A program made the position numbers and the translations under genes. The notes under the pieces are model-generated. The model had not been told where the DNA came from. It searched no databases and saw only the letters and a program-made list of their open reading frames with translations. A stretch of DNA of 34,947 nucleotides from Myxococcota bacterium (GTDB lineage: Bacteria; Myxococcota; B64-G9), in the NCBI GenBank assembly GCA_022710975.1, contig JAKLGA010000027.1, positions 1-34,947 on the forward strand, given 5' to 3'. The first letter of the stretch is position 1. Each line of letters opens with the position of its first letter. Below, in pieces: positions 1 through 7,132 of this stretch.

Positions 1-1
1 C

Positions 2-247
2 TCGTACGGGGCCATCACGGTCATGGTGCTGCCCGAGGAGGCGGAGATCGTGGTGCTGGCGGCCCAGCTCGGGACGCTGCACCTGACGCTGCGCAACCCC
101 GAGGACATCGGCGGCGAGGAGGAGCGGATGCGGGCCACCATCGAGACGCTGCTGACCGGCGAGCGCATCAAGGCCCTCGGGGACAAGCGCAAGCAGCTCC
201 TGGTCGTGCTGAAGGGCTCGGCCGGCTCCGGCGGCAGCGCGCGCTAG
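2..247 (+). CDS. cpaB: CpaB-like Flp pilus assembly protein, C-terminal fragment
   Basis: This is the last 81 residues of a protein that begins left of the window; the frame is open from base 2. The segment 'PEEAEIVVLAAQLGTLHLTL' followed by 'RNPED' resembles the end of CpaB/RcpC proteins, where an E-A-x-x-L-x-L-A-x-x-L-G-x-L-x-L-x-L-R-N-P stretch follows the SAF and RcpC domains. CpaB proteins act in the periplasm in assembly of Flp/Tad type IV pili. The tail after that (about 40 residues) is charged and ends in a Gly/Ser-rich stretch. The next gene to the right is a metabolic enzyme on the same strand, so no cpaC/secretin gene follows directly. The assignment rests on a short segment; a different SAF-domain protein is possible. 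Confidence 0.6.
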   Translation, partial: SYGAITVMVLPEEAEIVVLAAQLGTLHLTLRNPEDIGGEEERMRATIETLLTGERIKALGDKRKQLLVVLKGSAGSGGSAR

Positions 248-311
248 CATCCACCCCCGGCCTGCGTTACGCTGCCCCCCGGCGGGGCGCGTGCCCGCCG
301 GAGGGGAGCCG

Positions 312-2189
312 ATGAGCGAAGCCAAGCCTTCCCAGACCCTGGTCCTGCCGGCCCTGCGGGCCGACCGGGCCATGCGCGTCCTGGCGCTGAACTGCGGCAG
401 CCTGTCGCTGCGCTGGGACCTGTTCGACACCGAGCGCCTGGACCAGCGCTGGTCGGGCCGGGTGGACGGCCTGGGGCAGCCCCGCGCGCGCCACCGGGCG
501 CGCGGCCCCGGCCTGGAGCACGAGGCGGAGGTCAGCGCGCCCGATCCGCGCACGGCCGTGGATCAAGTGCTCGATCTGCTCGCCCAGGCGCCCGGCCCGG
601 GCCGCGGGCTCGCGGGCATCTCGGCCGTGGGCCACCGCGTGCTCTTCGGCGGGGACGGCCAGACCAGCGCCGAGCCGGTCACCCCCACGCTGCTGGCCTC
701 GCTCGCCCAGGCCGGGCTCGACCCCTGGCGCCAGGCCGAGCGCGTGCAGGCCCTGGCGCGCTGCCTGGAGCGCCTGCCCGGCATCTCCCAGGTGGCCGTC
801 TTCGACAGCGCCTTCTTCCGCACGCTGCCGGAGGAGGCCCGCGCCTACGCCCTGCCGCGGGAGCTTGAGGCGCGCCACGCGCTCAGGCGCCAGGGGTTCC
901 AGGGCCTGAGCCACAAGCACGCGGCGCTGCGGGCGGCCGAGCTGCTCGAGCGGCCGCTCCAGCACCTCAAGCTGGTCAGCGTGCACCTGGGTCACGGCGC
1001 CTCCGCCTGCGCCATCGACCACGGCCGCGCGGTGGACACCACCATGGGCGCCACGCCGCTCGAGGGCCTGCCAGGCGGGCTGCGCTCGGGCGACGTGGAC
1101 CCGGGCCTGGTGCTCCACCTGATGAAGGCGGAGGGGCTGAGCCCGGAGCGCATGGTCACGCTGCTGGAGCGCGAGGGCGGGCTCCGGGGGCTCTCGGGCC
1201 TGTCCCCCGAGCTCGTGGCCATCGAGGCGGCCGCGTCCGCCGGCGAGGCCCGGGCCCAGCAGGCCATCCAGGTGTACTGCCACCGGGTGCGCAAGGCCGT
1301 CGGCGCCATGGCCGCGGTGCTGGACGGCCTGGACGCGCTGGTGTTCACCGGCGGCATCGGCGAGGGCTCGAGCGGGGTGCGCGCGCGCGTCTGCCAGAGC
1401 CTGGGCCACCTCGGCCTGGTGCTGGACGAGGCGCGCAACCGCGAGGGTCTGCCGGCGGGGTCGGACGCCGCCAGCCTGGCCCACCCCGCCTCGCGCGTGG
1501 CCGTGCTGGCGGTGCGCTCGGACGAGGCCCGCATGATCGCCCGCGAGACGCTGCGGGCGCTGGGCCGCGAGGCCGCCAACCAGGAGCTGCGCGCCCAGCA
1601 CGACCAGCCGGTCTACATCGGCGTCTCGGCCCACCACGTGCACCTCTGCCAGGCCCACGTGGAGGCGCTCTTCGGCCCCGGCCGGCAGCTCACCCCGAAG
1701 ACCCCGCTCAGGCAGCCGGGCCAGTTCGCGGCCGAGGAGCGCGTCAACCTGATCGGCCCGCGCGGGCGCGTGGACCGCGTGCGCGTGCTCGGGCCCACCC
1801 GGCCGCGCACCCAGGTGGAGATCTCGCGCACGGAGGAGTTCGAGCTGGGCATCGACGCGCCCATCCGCGACTCGGGCGATCTCGACGGCTCGCCCGGCCT
1901 GACCCTGGAGGGACGGGCCGGGACGGTCGTGCTGCAGGAGGGGGTCATCTGCGCCCACCGGCACGTGCACATGAGCCCCCAGGACGCGGTCGCCTTCGGG
2001 GTGCGCGACAAGGACGTGGTCCAGGTCGAGGTGCAGGGCGAGCGCCCTCTCGTCTTCGGCGACGTGCTGGTGCGGGTCAAGCCCGACTACCTGCTCGAGA
2101 TGCACGTGGACACCGACGAGGCCAACGCCGCCGAGCTCTCCACGGGCGCCCTGGGACGCCTGATCGGCCTCCAGTCGCGGCCCGCCTGA
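312..2189 (+). CDS. Acetate kinase-like domain fused to PduL-type phosphate acyltransferase
   Basis: A 625-residue bifunctional-looking protein. Residues about 22-415 are an acetate kinase-family (ASKHA) domain: 'VLALNCGSLSLRW' (phosphate 1 loop), 'GHRVLFGG' with R109, 'FDSAFF' with D165, 'HLGHGAS', 'TPLEGL', 'GLRSGD' with R258, and 'FTGGIGEG' with E351. Residues about 432-620 are a PduL-type phosphotransacylase with the metal-binding histidine motifs 'SAHHVHL', 'CAHRHVHM' and 'EMHVDTDEAN'. PduL converts acyl-CoA and phosphate to acyl phosphate; acetate kinase then makes ATP and the acid, so a fusion would channel acyl phosphate. By my alignment the catalytic His of acetate kinase (GFHGTSH) is Gln here (GFQGLSH, Q197) and the Asn of HLGNG is His (H228), so kinase activity is uncertain. 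The ATG at 312 was chosen because GGAGGGG precedes it; an in-frame GTG at 291 lacks this. Confidence 0.9.
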   Translation: MSEAKPSQTLVLPALRADRAMRVLALNCGSLSLRWDLFDTERLDQRWSGRVDGLGQPRARHRARGPGLEHEAEVSAPDPRTAVDQVLDLLAQAPGPGRGLAGISAVGHRVLFGGDGQTSAEPVTPTLLASLAQAGLDPWRQAERVQALARCLERLPGISQVAVFDSAFFRTLPEEARAYALPRELEARHALRRQGFQGLSHKHAALRAAELLERPLQHLKLVSVHLGHGASACAIDHGRAVDTTMGATPLEGLPGGLRSGDVDPGLVLHLMKAEGLSPERMVTLLEREGGLRGLSGLSPELVAIEAAASAGEARAQQAIQVYCHRVRKAVGAMAAVLDGLDALVFTGGIGEGSSGVRARVCQSLGHLGLVLDEARNREGLPAGSDAASLAHPASRVAVLAVRSDEARMIARETLRALGREAANQELRAQHDQPVYIGVSAHHVHLCQAHVEALFGPGRQLTPKTPLRQPGQFAAEERVNLIGPRGRVDRVRVLGPTRPRTQVEISRTEEFELGIDAPIRDSGDLDGSPGLTLEGRAGTVVLQEGVICAHRHVHMSPQDAVAFGVRDKDVVQVEVQGERPLVFGDVLVRVKPDYLLEMHVDTDEANAAELSTGALGRLIGLQSRPA

Positions 2190-2213
2190 GCCCGGCTCCC
2201 GGGGTAGAAACGG

Positions 2214-2242
2214 TTGACAGGGCCGTCGAATCGGGTTGAACT
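2214..2242 (+). promoter_or_regulatory. Candidate sigma-70-like promoter for the acyl-CoA dehydrogenase gene
   Basis: A perfect -35 hexamer TTGACA (2214-2219) is followed after 17 bases by a weak -10, TGAACT. The bases before it, AAACGG, match the AAACGT that precedes the TTGACA at 3463, so both may be read by the same holoenzyme or share an upstream element. The start codon lies about 34 bases downstream with a good ribosome binding site. Confidence 0.4.
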
Positions 2243-2275
2243 CCGCAGCGATCCCAACCCTCCCGAGGAGGACCC

Positions 2276-3430
2276 ATGGCGCTCGACTACGACCTGAACG
2301 AGGAGCAGCAGATCCTGCGCGAGAGCGTGCGCAAGTTCGCCGAGGCCGAGATCAAGCCGGTGGCCCGCGAGCTGGACGAGAAGGAGCAGTTCTCCGTCCC
2401 GCTGACCCGCAAGATGGCCGAGATGGGCCTGTTCGGCATGTTCGTCAGCCCGGACCACGAGGGCCAGGGGCTGGACTACGTCTCCTACATCATCGCGGTC
2501 GAGGAGATCGCCCGCGTGGACGGCTCGCAGGCCGCCACCGTCGCGGCCGGCAACTCGCTGGGCATCGGGCCGCTGCACTACTACGGCAGCGAGGCCCAGA
2601 AGCGCCGCTACCTGCCCAAGCTGTGCCGGGGCGAGGGGCTGTGGGGCTTCGGGCTGACGGAGCCGAACGCGGGCTCGGACGCCGGCGGCTCCAAGACCAA
2701 GGCCGTGCTGGACGGCAACGAGTGGGTCATCAACGGCTCGAAGATCTTCATCACCAACGCGGCCAACCCCCTGAGCCTGGGCGTCACCGTGCAGGCCATC
2801 ACCGGCAAGCGCGACGACGGCCGCCCGGAGTACTCCTGCATCCTGGTCGAGCACGGCACGCGCGGCTTCCAGGCCAAGGAGATGCACGGCAAGTACATGT
2901 GGCGCGCGTCCAACACGGCCGAGCTGTACTTCGAGGACTGCCGCGTGCCCAAGGACAACCTGCTGGGCAAGCGCGGGGACGGTTTCCACCAGATGCTGGC
3001 GACCCTCGACGGCGGCCGGTTGAGCATCGGCGCCATGGGCCTGGGCTGCGCCCAGGGGGCGTTCGAGGCCGGGCTGCGCTACGCCCAGGAGCGGGTGCAG
3101 TTCGGCAAGCCGCTGTGCAAGTTTCAGGCGAACGCCTTCAAGCTGGCCGACATGGCGACCGAGATCGAGCTCGCCCGCAACCTCATGTACAAGGCCTGCT
3201 GGCTGCGCGACCGGAAGCGGCCCTTCGGCCGCGAGGCCGCCATGGCCAAGCTGTACTGCTCCGAGGTGGCCCACCGGGTGTCCAACCACGCGGTCCAGCT
3301 CCACGGCGGCTACGGGCTGATGAAGGAGTACGACGTGGAGCGCTACCTCCGCGACGCGAAGCTGCTGGAGATCGGCGAGGGCACCAGCGAGGTGCAGCGC
3401 ATCGTCATCTCCCGCCACATCGGCTGCTGA
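2276..3430 (+). CDS. Acyl-CoA dehydrogenase
   Basis: A 384-residue flavoenzyme of the short/medium-chain acyl-CoA dehydrogenase type, normal in length. It removes two hydrogens from the alpha-beta bond of an acyl-CoA using FAD and passes electrons to ETF. Visible signatures are 'GLTEPNAGSDAGG' and 'WVINGSKIFITNA' in the middle beta domain, 'ERVQFGKPL' and 'QLHGGYGLMKEYDVER' in the C-terminal helical domain, and 'LEIGEGTSEVQR', whose Glu in GEGT is the usual catalytic base. GAGGAGG (2266-2272) is a strong ribosome binding site for the ATG. It has its own candidate promoter and is not overlapped by neighbours. Chain-length or branched-chain preference cannot be read from the sequence; the upstream acyl phosphate enzyme fits general acyl-CoA metabolism. 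Confidence 0.95.
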   Translation: MALDYDLNEEQQILRESVRKFAEAEIKPVARELDEKEQFSVPLTRKMAEMGLFGMFVSPDHEGQGLDYVSYIIAVEEIARVDGSQAATVAAGNSLGIGPLHYYGSEAQKRRYLPKLCRGEGLWGFGLTEPNAGSDAGGSKTKAVLDGNEWVINGSKIFITNAANPLSLGVTVQAITGKRDDGRPEYSCILVEHGTRGFQAKEMHGKYMWRASNTAELYFEDCRVPKDNLLGKRGDGFHQMLATLDGGRLSIGAMGLGCAQGAFEAGLRYAQERVQFGKPLCKFQANAFKLADMATEIELARNLMYKACWLRDRKRPFGREAAMAKLYCSEVAHRVSNHAVQLHGGYGLMKEYDVERYLRDAKLLEIGEGTSEVQRIVISRHIGC

Positions 3431-3462
3431 GCCCCGGGGGTCCGCCACCCGAGCAAAAACGT

Positions 3463-3492
3463 TTGACAATCCGCGGACGGCGTGGGTATCGT
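3463..3492 (+). promoter_or_regulatory. Candidate promoter for the small membrane protein gene at 3544
   Basis: TTGACA at 3463-3468, an 18-base spacer and TATCGT at 3487-3492. It is preceded by AAAAACGT, similar to the AAACGG before the -35 at 2214. It lies between the acyl-CoA dehydrogenase stop and the next start codon. Confidence 0.5.
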
Positions 3493-3543
3493 CCGCTTGC
3501 CCGGGGTCCCTCGCGAGGGACCCGGAAACCCACGGGAGCGTCG

Positions 3544-4089
3544 ATGAACAAGATCGTGGCGACCGCGTTGCTGCTGACCTTCTCCCTGGCCGGGTTGCCT
3601 GCGCTGGCGGAGGAGCCCGCGTCCGACAGCGCCCCCACCCCCACCCTCGTGCGCCTGCCCGACAGCGAGCTGGCCGAGGCGCCGGCCGGGGACAAGGACC
3701 CGGGCGGTCCCCACCGCGTGGTGACCGACTTCCCGCGCCGCAGCCCCTGGCTGGCCGGCGCCATGTCGCTGGTGGCGCCCGGCACCGGGCAGATCTACAA
3801 CGAGCACTACGTGCTCGGCAGCCTGTGGCTGGCGGCCGAGGTGGGCCTGTACGTGGGCGCGTTCGCCTACTCGGGCGCCTTCAGCTCGACCGAGCGGTTC
3901 CAGTTCGACCAGATGAAGGTCGAGTCGGTGTTCATGCTGGTGCTGGCCGTCGGCCTGCACGTGTTCTCGGTCTACGACGCGGTCAACGAGGCGGCGCACA
4001 CCAACCAGGCCATCGACCGCTGGAACGTGGCCTACGACCCCAAGGACGACACGGTGACGGTCGGCTACTCGATCCCCTGGTCCTGGTGA
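3544..4089 (+). CDS. Exported small membrane protein, DUF5683-like
   Basis: A 181-residue protein with a clear signal peptide (KIVATALLLTFSLAGLPALA, cleavage near residue 20), then a Pro/Asp-rich stretch of about 45 residues. Residues 60-150 form a membrane domain. 'SLVAPGTGQIYNEHY' is the P-G-x-G-Q-x-Y motif seen in DUF5683 and TM2-like envelope proteins, and it is followed by two hydrophobic helices (LGSLWLAAEVGLYVGAFAY and VFMLVLAVGLHVFSVYDAV). The C-terminal 'DAVNEAAHTNQ' also fits that family. The function of the family is not known; an envelope location is expected. GGGAG lies about 7 bases before the ATG. It converges with the DUF362 gene, with a 28-base gap and no clear terminator hairpin. 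Confidence 0.75.
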   Translation: MNKIVATALLLTFSLAGLPALAEEPASDSAPTPTLVRLPDSELAEAPAGDKDPGGPHRVVTDFPRRSPWLAGAMSLVAPGTGQIYNEHYVLGSLWLAAEVGLYVGAFAYSGAFSSTERFQFDQMKVESVFMLVLAVGLHVFSVYDAVNEAAHTNQAIDRWNVAYDPKDDTVTVGYSIPWSW

Positions 4090-4117
4090 GGCCGGCTCGC
4101 CAGCCAGCCCCGCTCCC

Positions 4118-5308
4118 TCAAGACCTCTTCCTCCCGAGCAGGCCGCGCCGCAGGCGGATGGCTGACTCCGGGCAGATCTCCTGGCAGCAGTAGCAGCGGA
4201 CGCAGGCCTCGCGGTCGAGGGCGACCCGCTTGCCCGAGGGGTGACCTCCGTCCCTGCCCCAGGACAGCGCGCGGGAGTGGCACAGCTCCAGGCACTGGCC
4301 GCAGCGGGTGCAGCGGCGCCGGTCGAAGCGCGGCGCGGGCGAGGCCCCCGCCCGCAGGAGGTCGAAGAAGAACCGGCCCAGCCTGCCCCGCGGCCCGGTG
4401 GCCGCCTGGGCGCCCGCGCGTCGCGGCAGCCGCCTGGGGAGCTCCCAGCCCTCGGGCCGGAAGCTCGCCAGGGGCTCGCCCCGCACCTCCAGGTCCGCCA
4501 GGTCCGGATCCCCGTCCGGCCCGAAGGTCAGCACCTGATCCTCCGCCACCCCCAGCAGCCTGGCCAGGGCCCGGTCCAGCAAGAACGGATCGGCCCCGGC
4601 GGCTAGAAAGCCGAGCGCCCTCGCCCGTCCACCGCTCGGCCCGTTGCCGTCCATGCCGATCACCCCGTCGACCAGGGACAGAGCCGGTCGCACCACCCGG
4701 CAGACCTCGACCAGCATGCCGGCGAAGGCGGCCGCGTCCCGGCCCGTCCGGGCGTGCCAGGCGGCCTTGTCCGTCCCCACCACCGCCCCGAAGCAGTTCT
4801 TGACCGCCAGGGTCAGCCCGCACAGGCCGTGGGTCTTGCACTTGGCCAGGTTGAGCACGACCTCGGCCTCGAGCACCTTGCGCGACAGGGACAGGGCCGG
4901 GTAGCGGCTCCCGGGCCGTCGGACCTCGACCGGGTCGTCCAGCTCCTCCACCTCCACCCCGAGCGGCGCGAGCAGCGCGGTCAACCCGAGCTTCCCGGCC
5001 ACCCTCCGGCCCGGCCCGAACGAGGGGGAATCCGCCACCACCAGCCTGCGCGCACCCGCCGCCAGGGCGGCCACGGCCACGGCCCGGATCACCTGGGGGT
5101 GGGTGTTCACCGCCCGCTCGGCCGCGCGTGGCACCAGGAAGTTCGGCTTCAGCAACACGGCCTTGCCCGCCACCAGGGCAGCCAGCCCCCCCAGGTGCCC
5201 GACCAGCTCTCCCACCGCCCGCTCCACCTCGGCCTGCCCGTACCCTTGGCAGCGGACCAGGGCGATCGCTGGACCTCTTCGAAAATCCTGGCGTTGGCCC
5301 ATGTGCAT
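4118..5308 (-). CDS. DUF362 protein with C-terminal 2x[4Fe-4S] ferredoxin domain
   Basis: A 396-residue protein. Residues about 15-290 are a DUF362 domain ('VLLKPNFLVPRAAERAVNTHPQV' region, 'KCKTHGLCGLTLAVKNCFG', 'LVDGVIGMDGNGPSGG'). Residues about 325-385 hold two complete C-x2-C-x2-C-x3-C motifs ('CTRCGQCLELC' and 'CVRCYCCQEIC'), so it should bind two [4Fe-4S] clusters and act in cytoplasmic electron transfer. The physiological role of DUF362-ferredoxin proteins is not established. The ATG at 5308 and another at 5302 are both possible; neither has a good ribosome binding site. A TATAGA box 7 bases before 5302 would fit a leaderless mRNA starting there. The gene is divergent from the HDIG gene, and their start regions nearly touch. 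Confidence 0.9.
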   Translation of the reverse strand: MHMGQRQDFRRGPAIALVRCQGYGQAEVERAVGELVGHLGGLAALVAGKAVLLKPNFLVPRAAERAVNTHPQVIRAVAVAALAAGARRLVVADSPSFGPGRRVAGKLGLTALLAPLGVEVEELDDPVEVRRPGSRYPALSLSRKVLEAEVVLNLAKCKTHGLCGLTLAVKNCFGAVVGTDKAAWHARTGRDAAAFAGMLVEVCRVVRPALSLVDGVIGMDGNGPSGGRARALGFLAAGADPFLLDRALARLLGVAEDQVLTFGPDGDPDLADLEVRGEPLASFRPEGWELPRRLPRRAGAQAATGPRGRLGRFFFDLLRAGASPAPRFDRRRCTRCGQCLELCHSRALSWGRDGGHPSGKRVALDREACVRCYCCQEICPESAIRLRRGLLGRKRS

Positions 5309-5309
5309 C

Positions 5310-5317
5310 TCTATAAT
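5310..5317. promoter_or_regulatory. Back-to-back -10 boxes between DUF362 and HDIG genes
   Basis: On the + strand TATAAT (5312-5317) is a consensus -10 ending 6 bases before the GTG at 5324. On the - strand the overlapping bases 5310-5315 read TATAGA, 7 bases before an ATG at 5302. No good -35 is visible for either. The geometry puts each transcription start at or next to a start codon, suggesting leaderless mRNAs, and the two promoters could not be occupied at the same time. Confidence 0.5.
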
Positions 5318-5323
5318 CCGCGC

Positions 5324-7132
5324 GTGCCGACGAGGGCAACAGCGCCGTTCTTCGCCCGCCTCGGGCCTGCCAGCGTGGTCAACCTGGTCATGGCCACGGC
5401 GCTGACCGCCATCGGACTGATGGACGTCCTGACCCAGCCCTTCAGCACCTGGAAGGCAGGCGAGGTGGCTCCGGTCACCTACCGCGTACCCGCCGGGAAA
5501 CGATGCGCTTTCGACACGCTACTGAGCGTCGGCAACCAGGCCAACGGGGAGGAGCGCTTCCTTTCGCGCAAGGGCCATCCCGTCAGCCAGGAGGTGCTCG
5601 AGGACCTCCACCAGCAGATCCCGGAGCGGGCCCAACTCGACCCGGTCCGGGCCCTCGGCGCGCTGGCCTTCTACTTCCTGGCGCTGACCTTCTTCACCCT
5701 GCTGCTGATGCGCTCGGGCCAGCACCTGCTGCTGCGCCTGCGGGCGGTGGCCAGCCTGTACCTGGTGCTGCTGCTCGGCACCCTGGCCGCCAAGCTGCTG
5801 TTCGACCAGACCTCCCTCAGCGTGTACGCCGCCCCTGCCGCCCTGGCCGTGTTGCTGTTCGCCCCCCTGGTCAACCAGGCCGTCGCCCTCTCGCTGCACC
5901 TGCTGGCGGTGGCGCTGCTGGCCCCGATGATGGGTTTCTCCCCGGGCATGGTGCTGCTGCCGCTGGTGACCGGCTGGTCGGCGGTGATCCTGCTCCGCCA
6001 GGGCGCGGGCGTGGCGCGGGTGCTGCTCGCCGCGCTGCTCGGGGCGCTGCTCGGGTCGGTCTCCATGCTGGGCCTCGACCTCTTCGCCCCGCACCGCTTC
6101 GACTACAGCCTGCGGCTCGAGGGCGACCTGGTCGGTCTGGTCCTGGGCACGCTGGGCACCGGGCTCCTGGCCGCCCTGCTGGCCTCCCCCGCCGCCCGGC
6201 TGTTCGGGGCCGTGCCGCGCGCCCGGCTGGGCAGGCTGCAGAACCTGGATCACCCGGTGCTGCGCGACCTGGCGGAGAAGGCGCCTGGCACCTTCCAGCA
6301 CACGTTGGCCGTGGCCAACATGGCCGAGAAGGTGGCCGACGACATCGGGGCGGACGCGACGCTGACCCGGGTGGGGGCGTACTTCCACGACATCGGCAAG
6401 ATGAGCGGCCCGGAGTTCTTCTCGGAGAACCAGCAGGGCGACAACCCCCACGAGCGCCTCAGCCCGGACGCCAGCGCCGAGCGGCTGCGCGTCCACATCC
6501 AGGCCGGGCTGACCATCGCCGGGGGGGCCGACCTGCCCAGCCGGGTGGAGGACTTCATCGTCGAGCACCACGGCTCGTCGGTCATGGAGTACTTCCTGGA
6601 CAAGGCCAGCCGGCTCGAGGGGCGGCAGCCCGATCCGGTGCGCTTCTCCTACCAGGGCCGGAACCCCACCAGCCGGGAGACGGCCGTGCTCATGCTGGTG
6701 GACTCCGTCGAGGCCGCCTCCCGCACCCTGCAGCAGCCCGACCGGGAGAAGATCGAGGATCTGGTCCGGCGCATCATCTTCGGCAAGCTGCTCAAGGGCT
6801 ACCTGGACGACTCCGGTCTCACCTCCCGGGATCTCAAGAAGATCGGCATGAGCCTGATGCGGATCCTGGAGTCCCAGTTCCACGTGCGGGTGGAGTACCC
6901 CTGGCAGCGCCGGGACACCCCGCCGCCTGCCGTGGCCGTCGAGCCGCCCCGACGGCCGCTGACCGATCCCGCCATGCGGGTGGTGCAGGCCGTGCCGCCG
7001 GGCGAACCCGGCCCGGAGTCGCCGGCCGGGCCGGAGCCGCCCGCAGCCCAGCCGACCGCCGAGCCCAACGCGGGGCCGGGCGGGCCTCCCGCCACGCCCA
7101 CCCCGGGGAGCGCGAACGACCATGACCGATGA
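5324..7132 (+). CDS. 7TM HDIG-domain phosphohydrolase, PgpH-like
   Basis: A 602-residue inner-membrane protein from the GTG at 5324. One N-terminal membrane segment (about 18-36) is followed by a short outside region (about 40-105), a bundle of six to seven helices (about 108-290) and a cytoplasmic HD domain. Key HD residues are H326 ('TFQHTLAV'), H355-D356 ('GAYFHDIGKM'), 'EHHGSS' and 'LVDSVEAASR'. The architecture matches the 7TMR-HD family, whose member PgpH hydrolyses cyclic di-AMP. The outside domain is far shorter than the roughly 250 residues usual for PgpH. The last 60 residues are Pro/Ala/Glu-rich and probably disordered. Earlier in-frame starts would run into the divergent DUF362 gene, and a consensus -10 sits 6 bases before this GTG; an alternative ATG at 5390 would cut into the first membrane helix. 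It overlaps gatD by 11 bases. The substrate is inferred from family only. Confidence 0.85.
   Translation: MPTRATAPFFARLGPASVVNLVMATALTAIGLMDVLTQPFSTWKAGEVAPVTYRVPAGKRCAFDTLLSVGNQANGEERFLSRKGHPVSQEVLEDLHQQIPERAQLDPVRALGALAFYFLALTFFTLLLMRSGQHLLLRLRAVASLYLVLLLGTLAAKLLFDQTSLSVYAAPAALAVLLFAPLVNQAVALSLHLLAVALLAPMMGFSPGMVLLPLVTGWSAVILLRQGAGVARVLLAALLGALLGSVSMLGLDLFAPHRFDYSLRLEGDLVGLVLGTLGTGLLAALLASPAARLFGAVPRARLGRLQNLDHPVLRDLAEKAPGTFQHTLAVANMAEKVADDIGADATLTRVGAYFHDIGKMSGPEFFSENQQGDNPHERLSPDASAERLRVHIQAGLTIAGGADLPSRVEDFIVEHHGSSVMEYFLDKASRLEGRQPDPVRFSYQGRNPTSRETAVLMLVDSVEAASRTLQQPDREKIEDLVRRIIFGKLLKGYLDDSGLTSRDLKKIGMSLMRILESQFHVRVEYPWQRRDTPPPAVAVEPPRRPLTDPAMRVVQAVPPGEPGPESPAGPEPPAAQPTAEPNAGPGGPPATPTPGSANDHDR

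Noticed and set aside
267-2105. A 612-codon open frame antisense to the acetate kinase/PduL fusion
   Set aside because: Shadow frame with His/Arg/Ala-rich composition; the + strand frame has full enzyme motifs.
4090-4117. Terminator between the converging genes
   Set aside because: Only a weak GGCT/AGCC stem is present and there is no T run.
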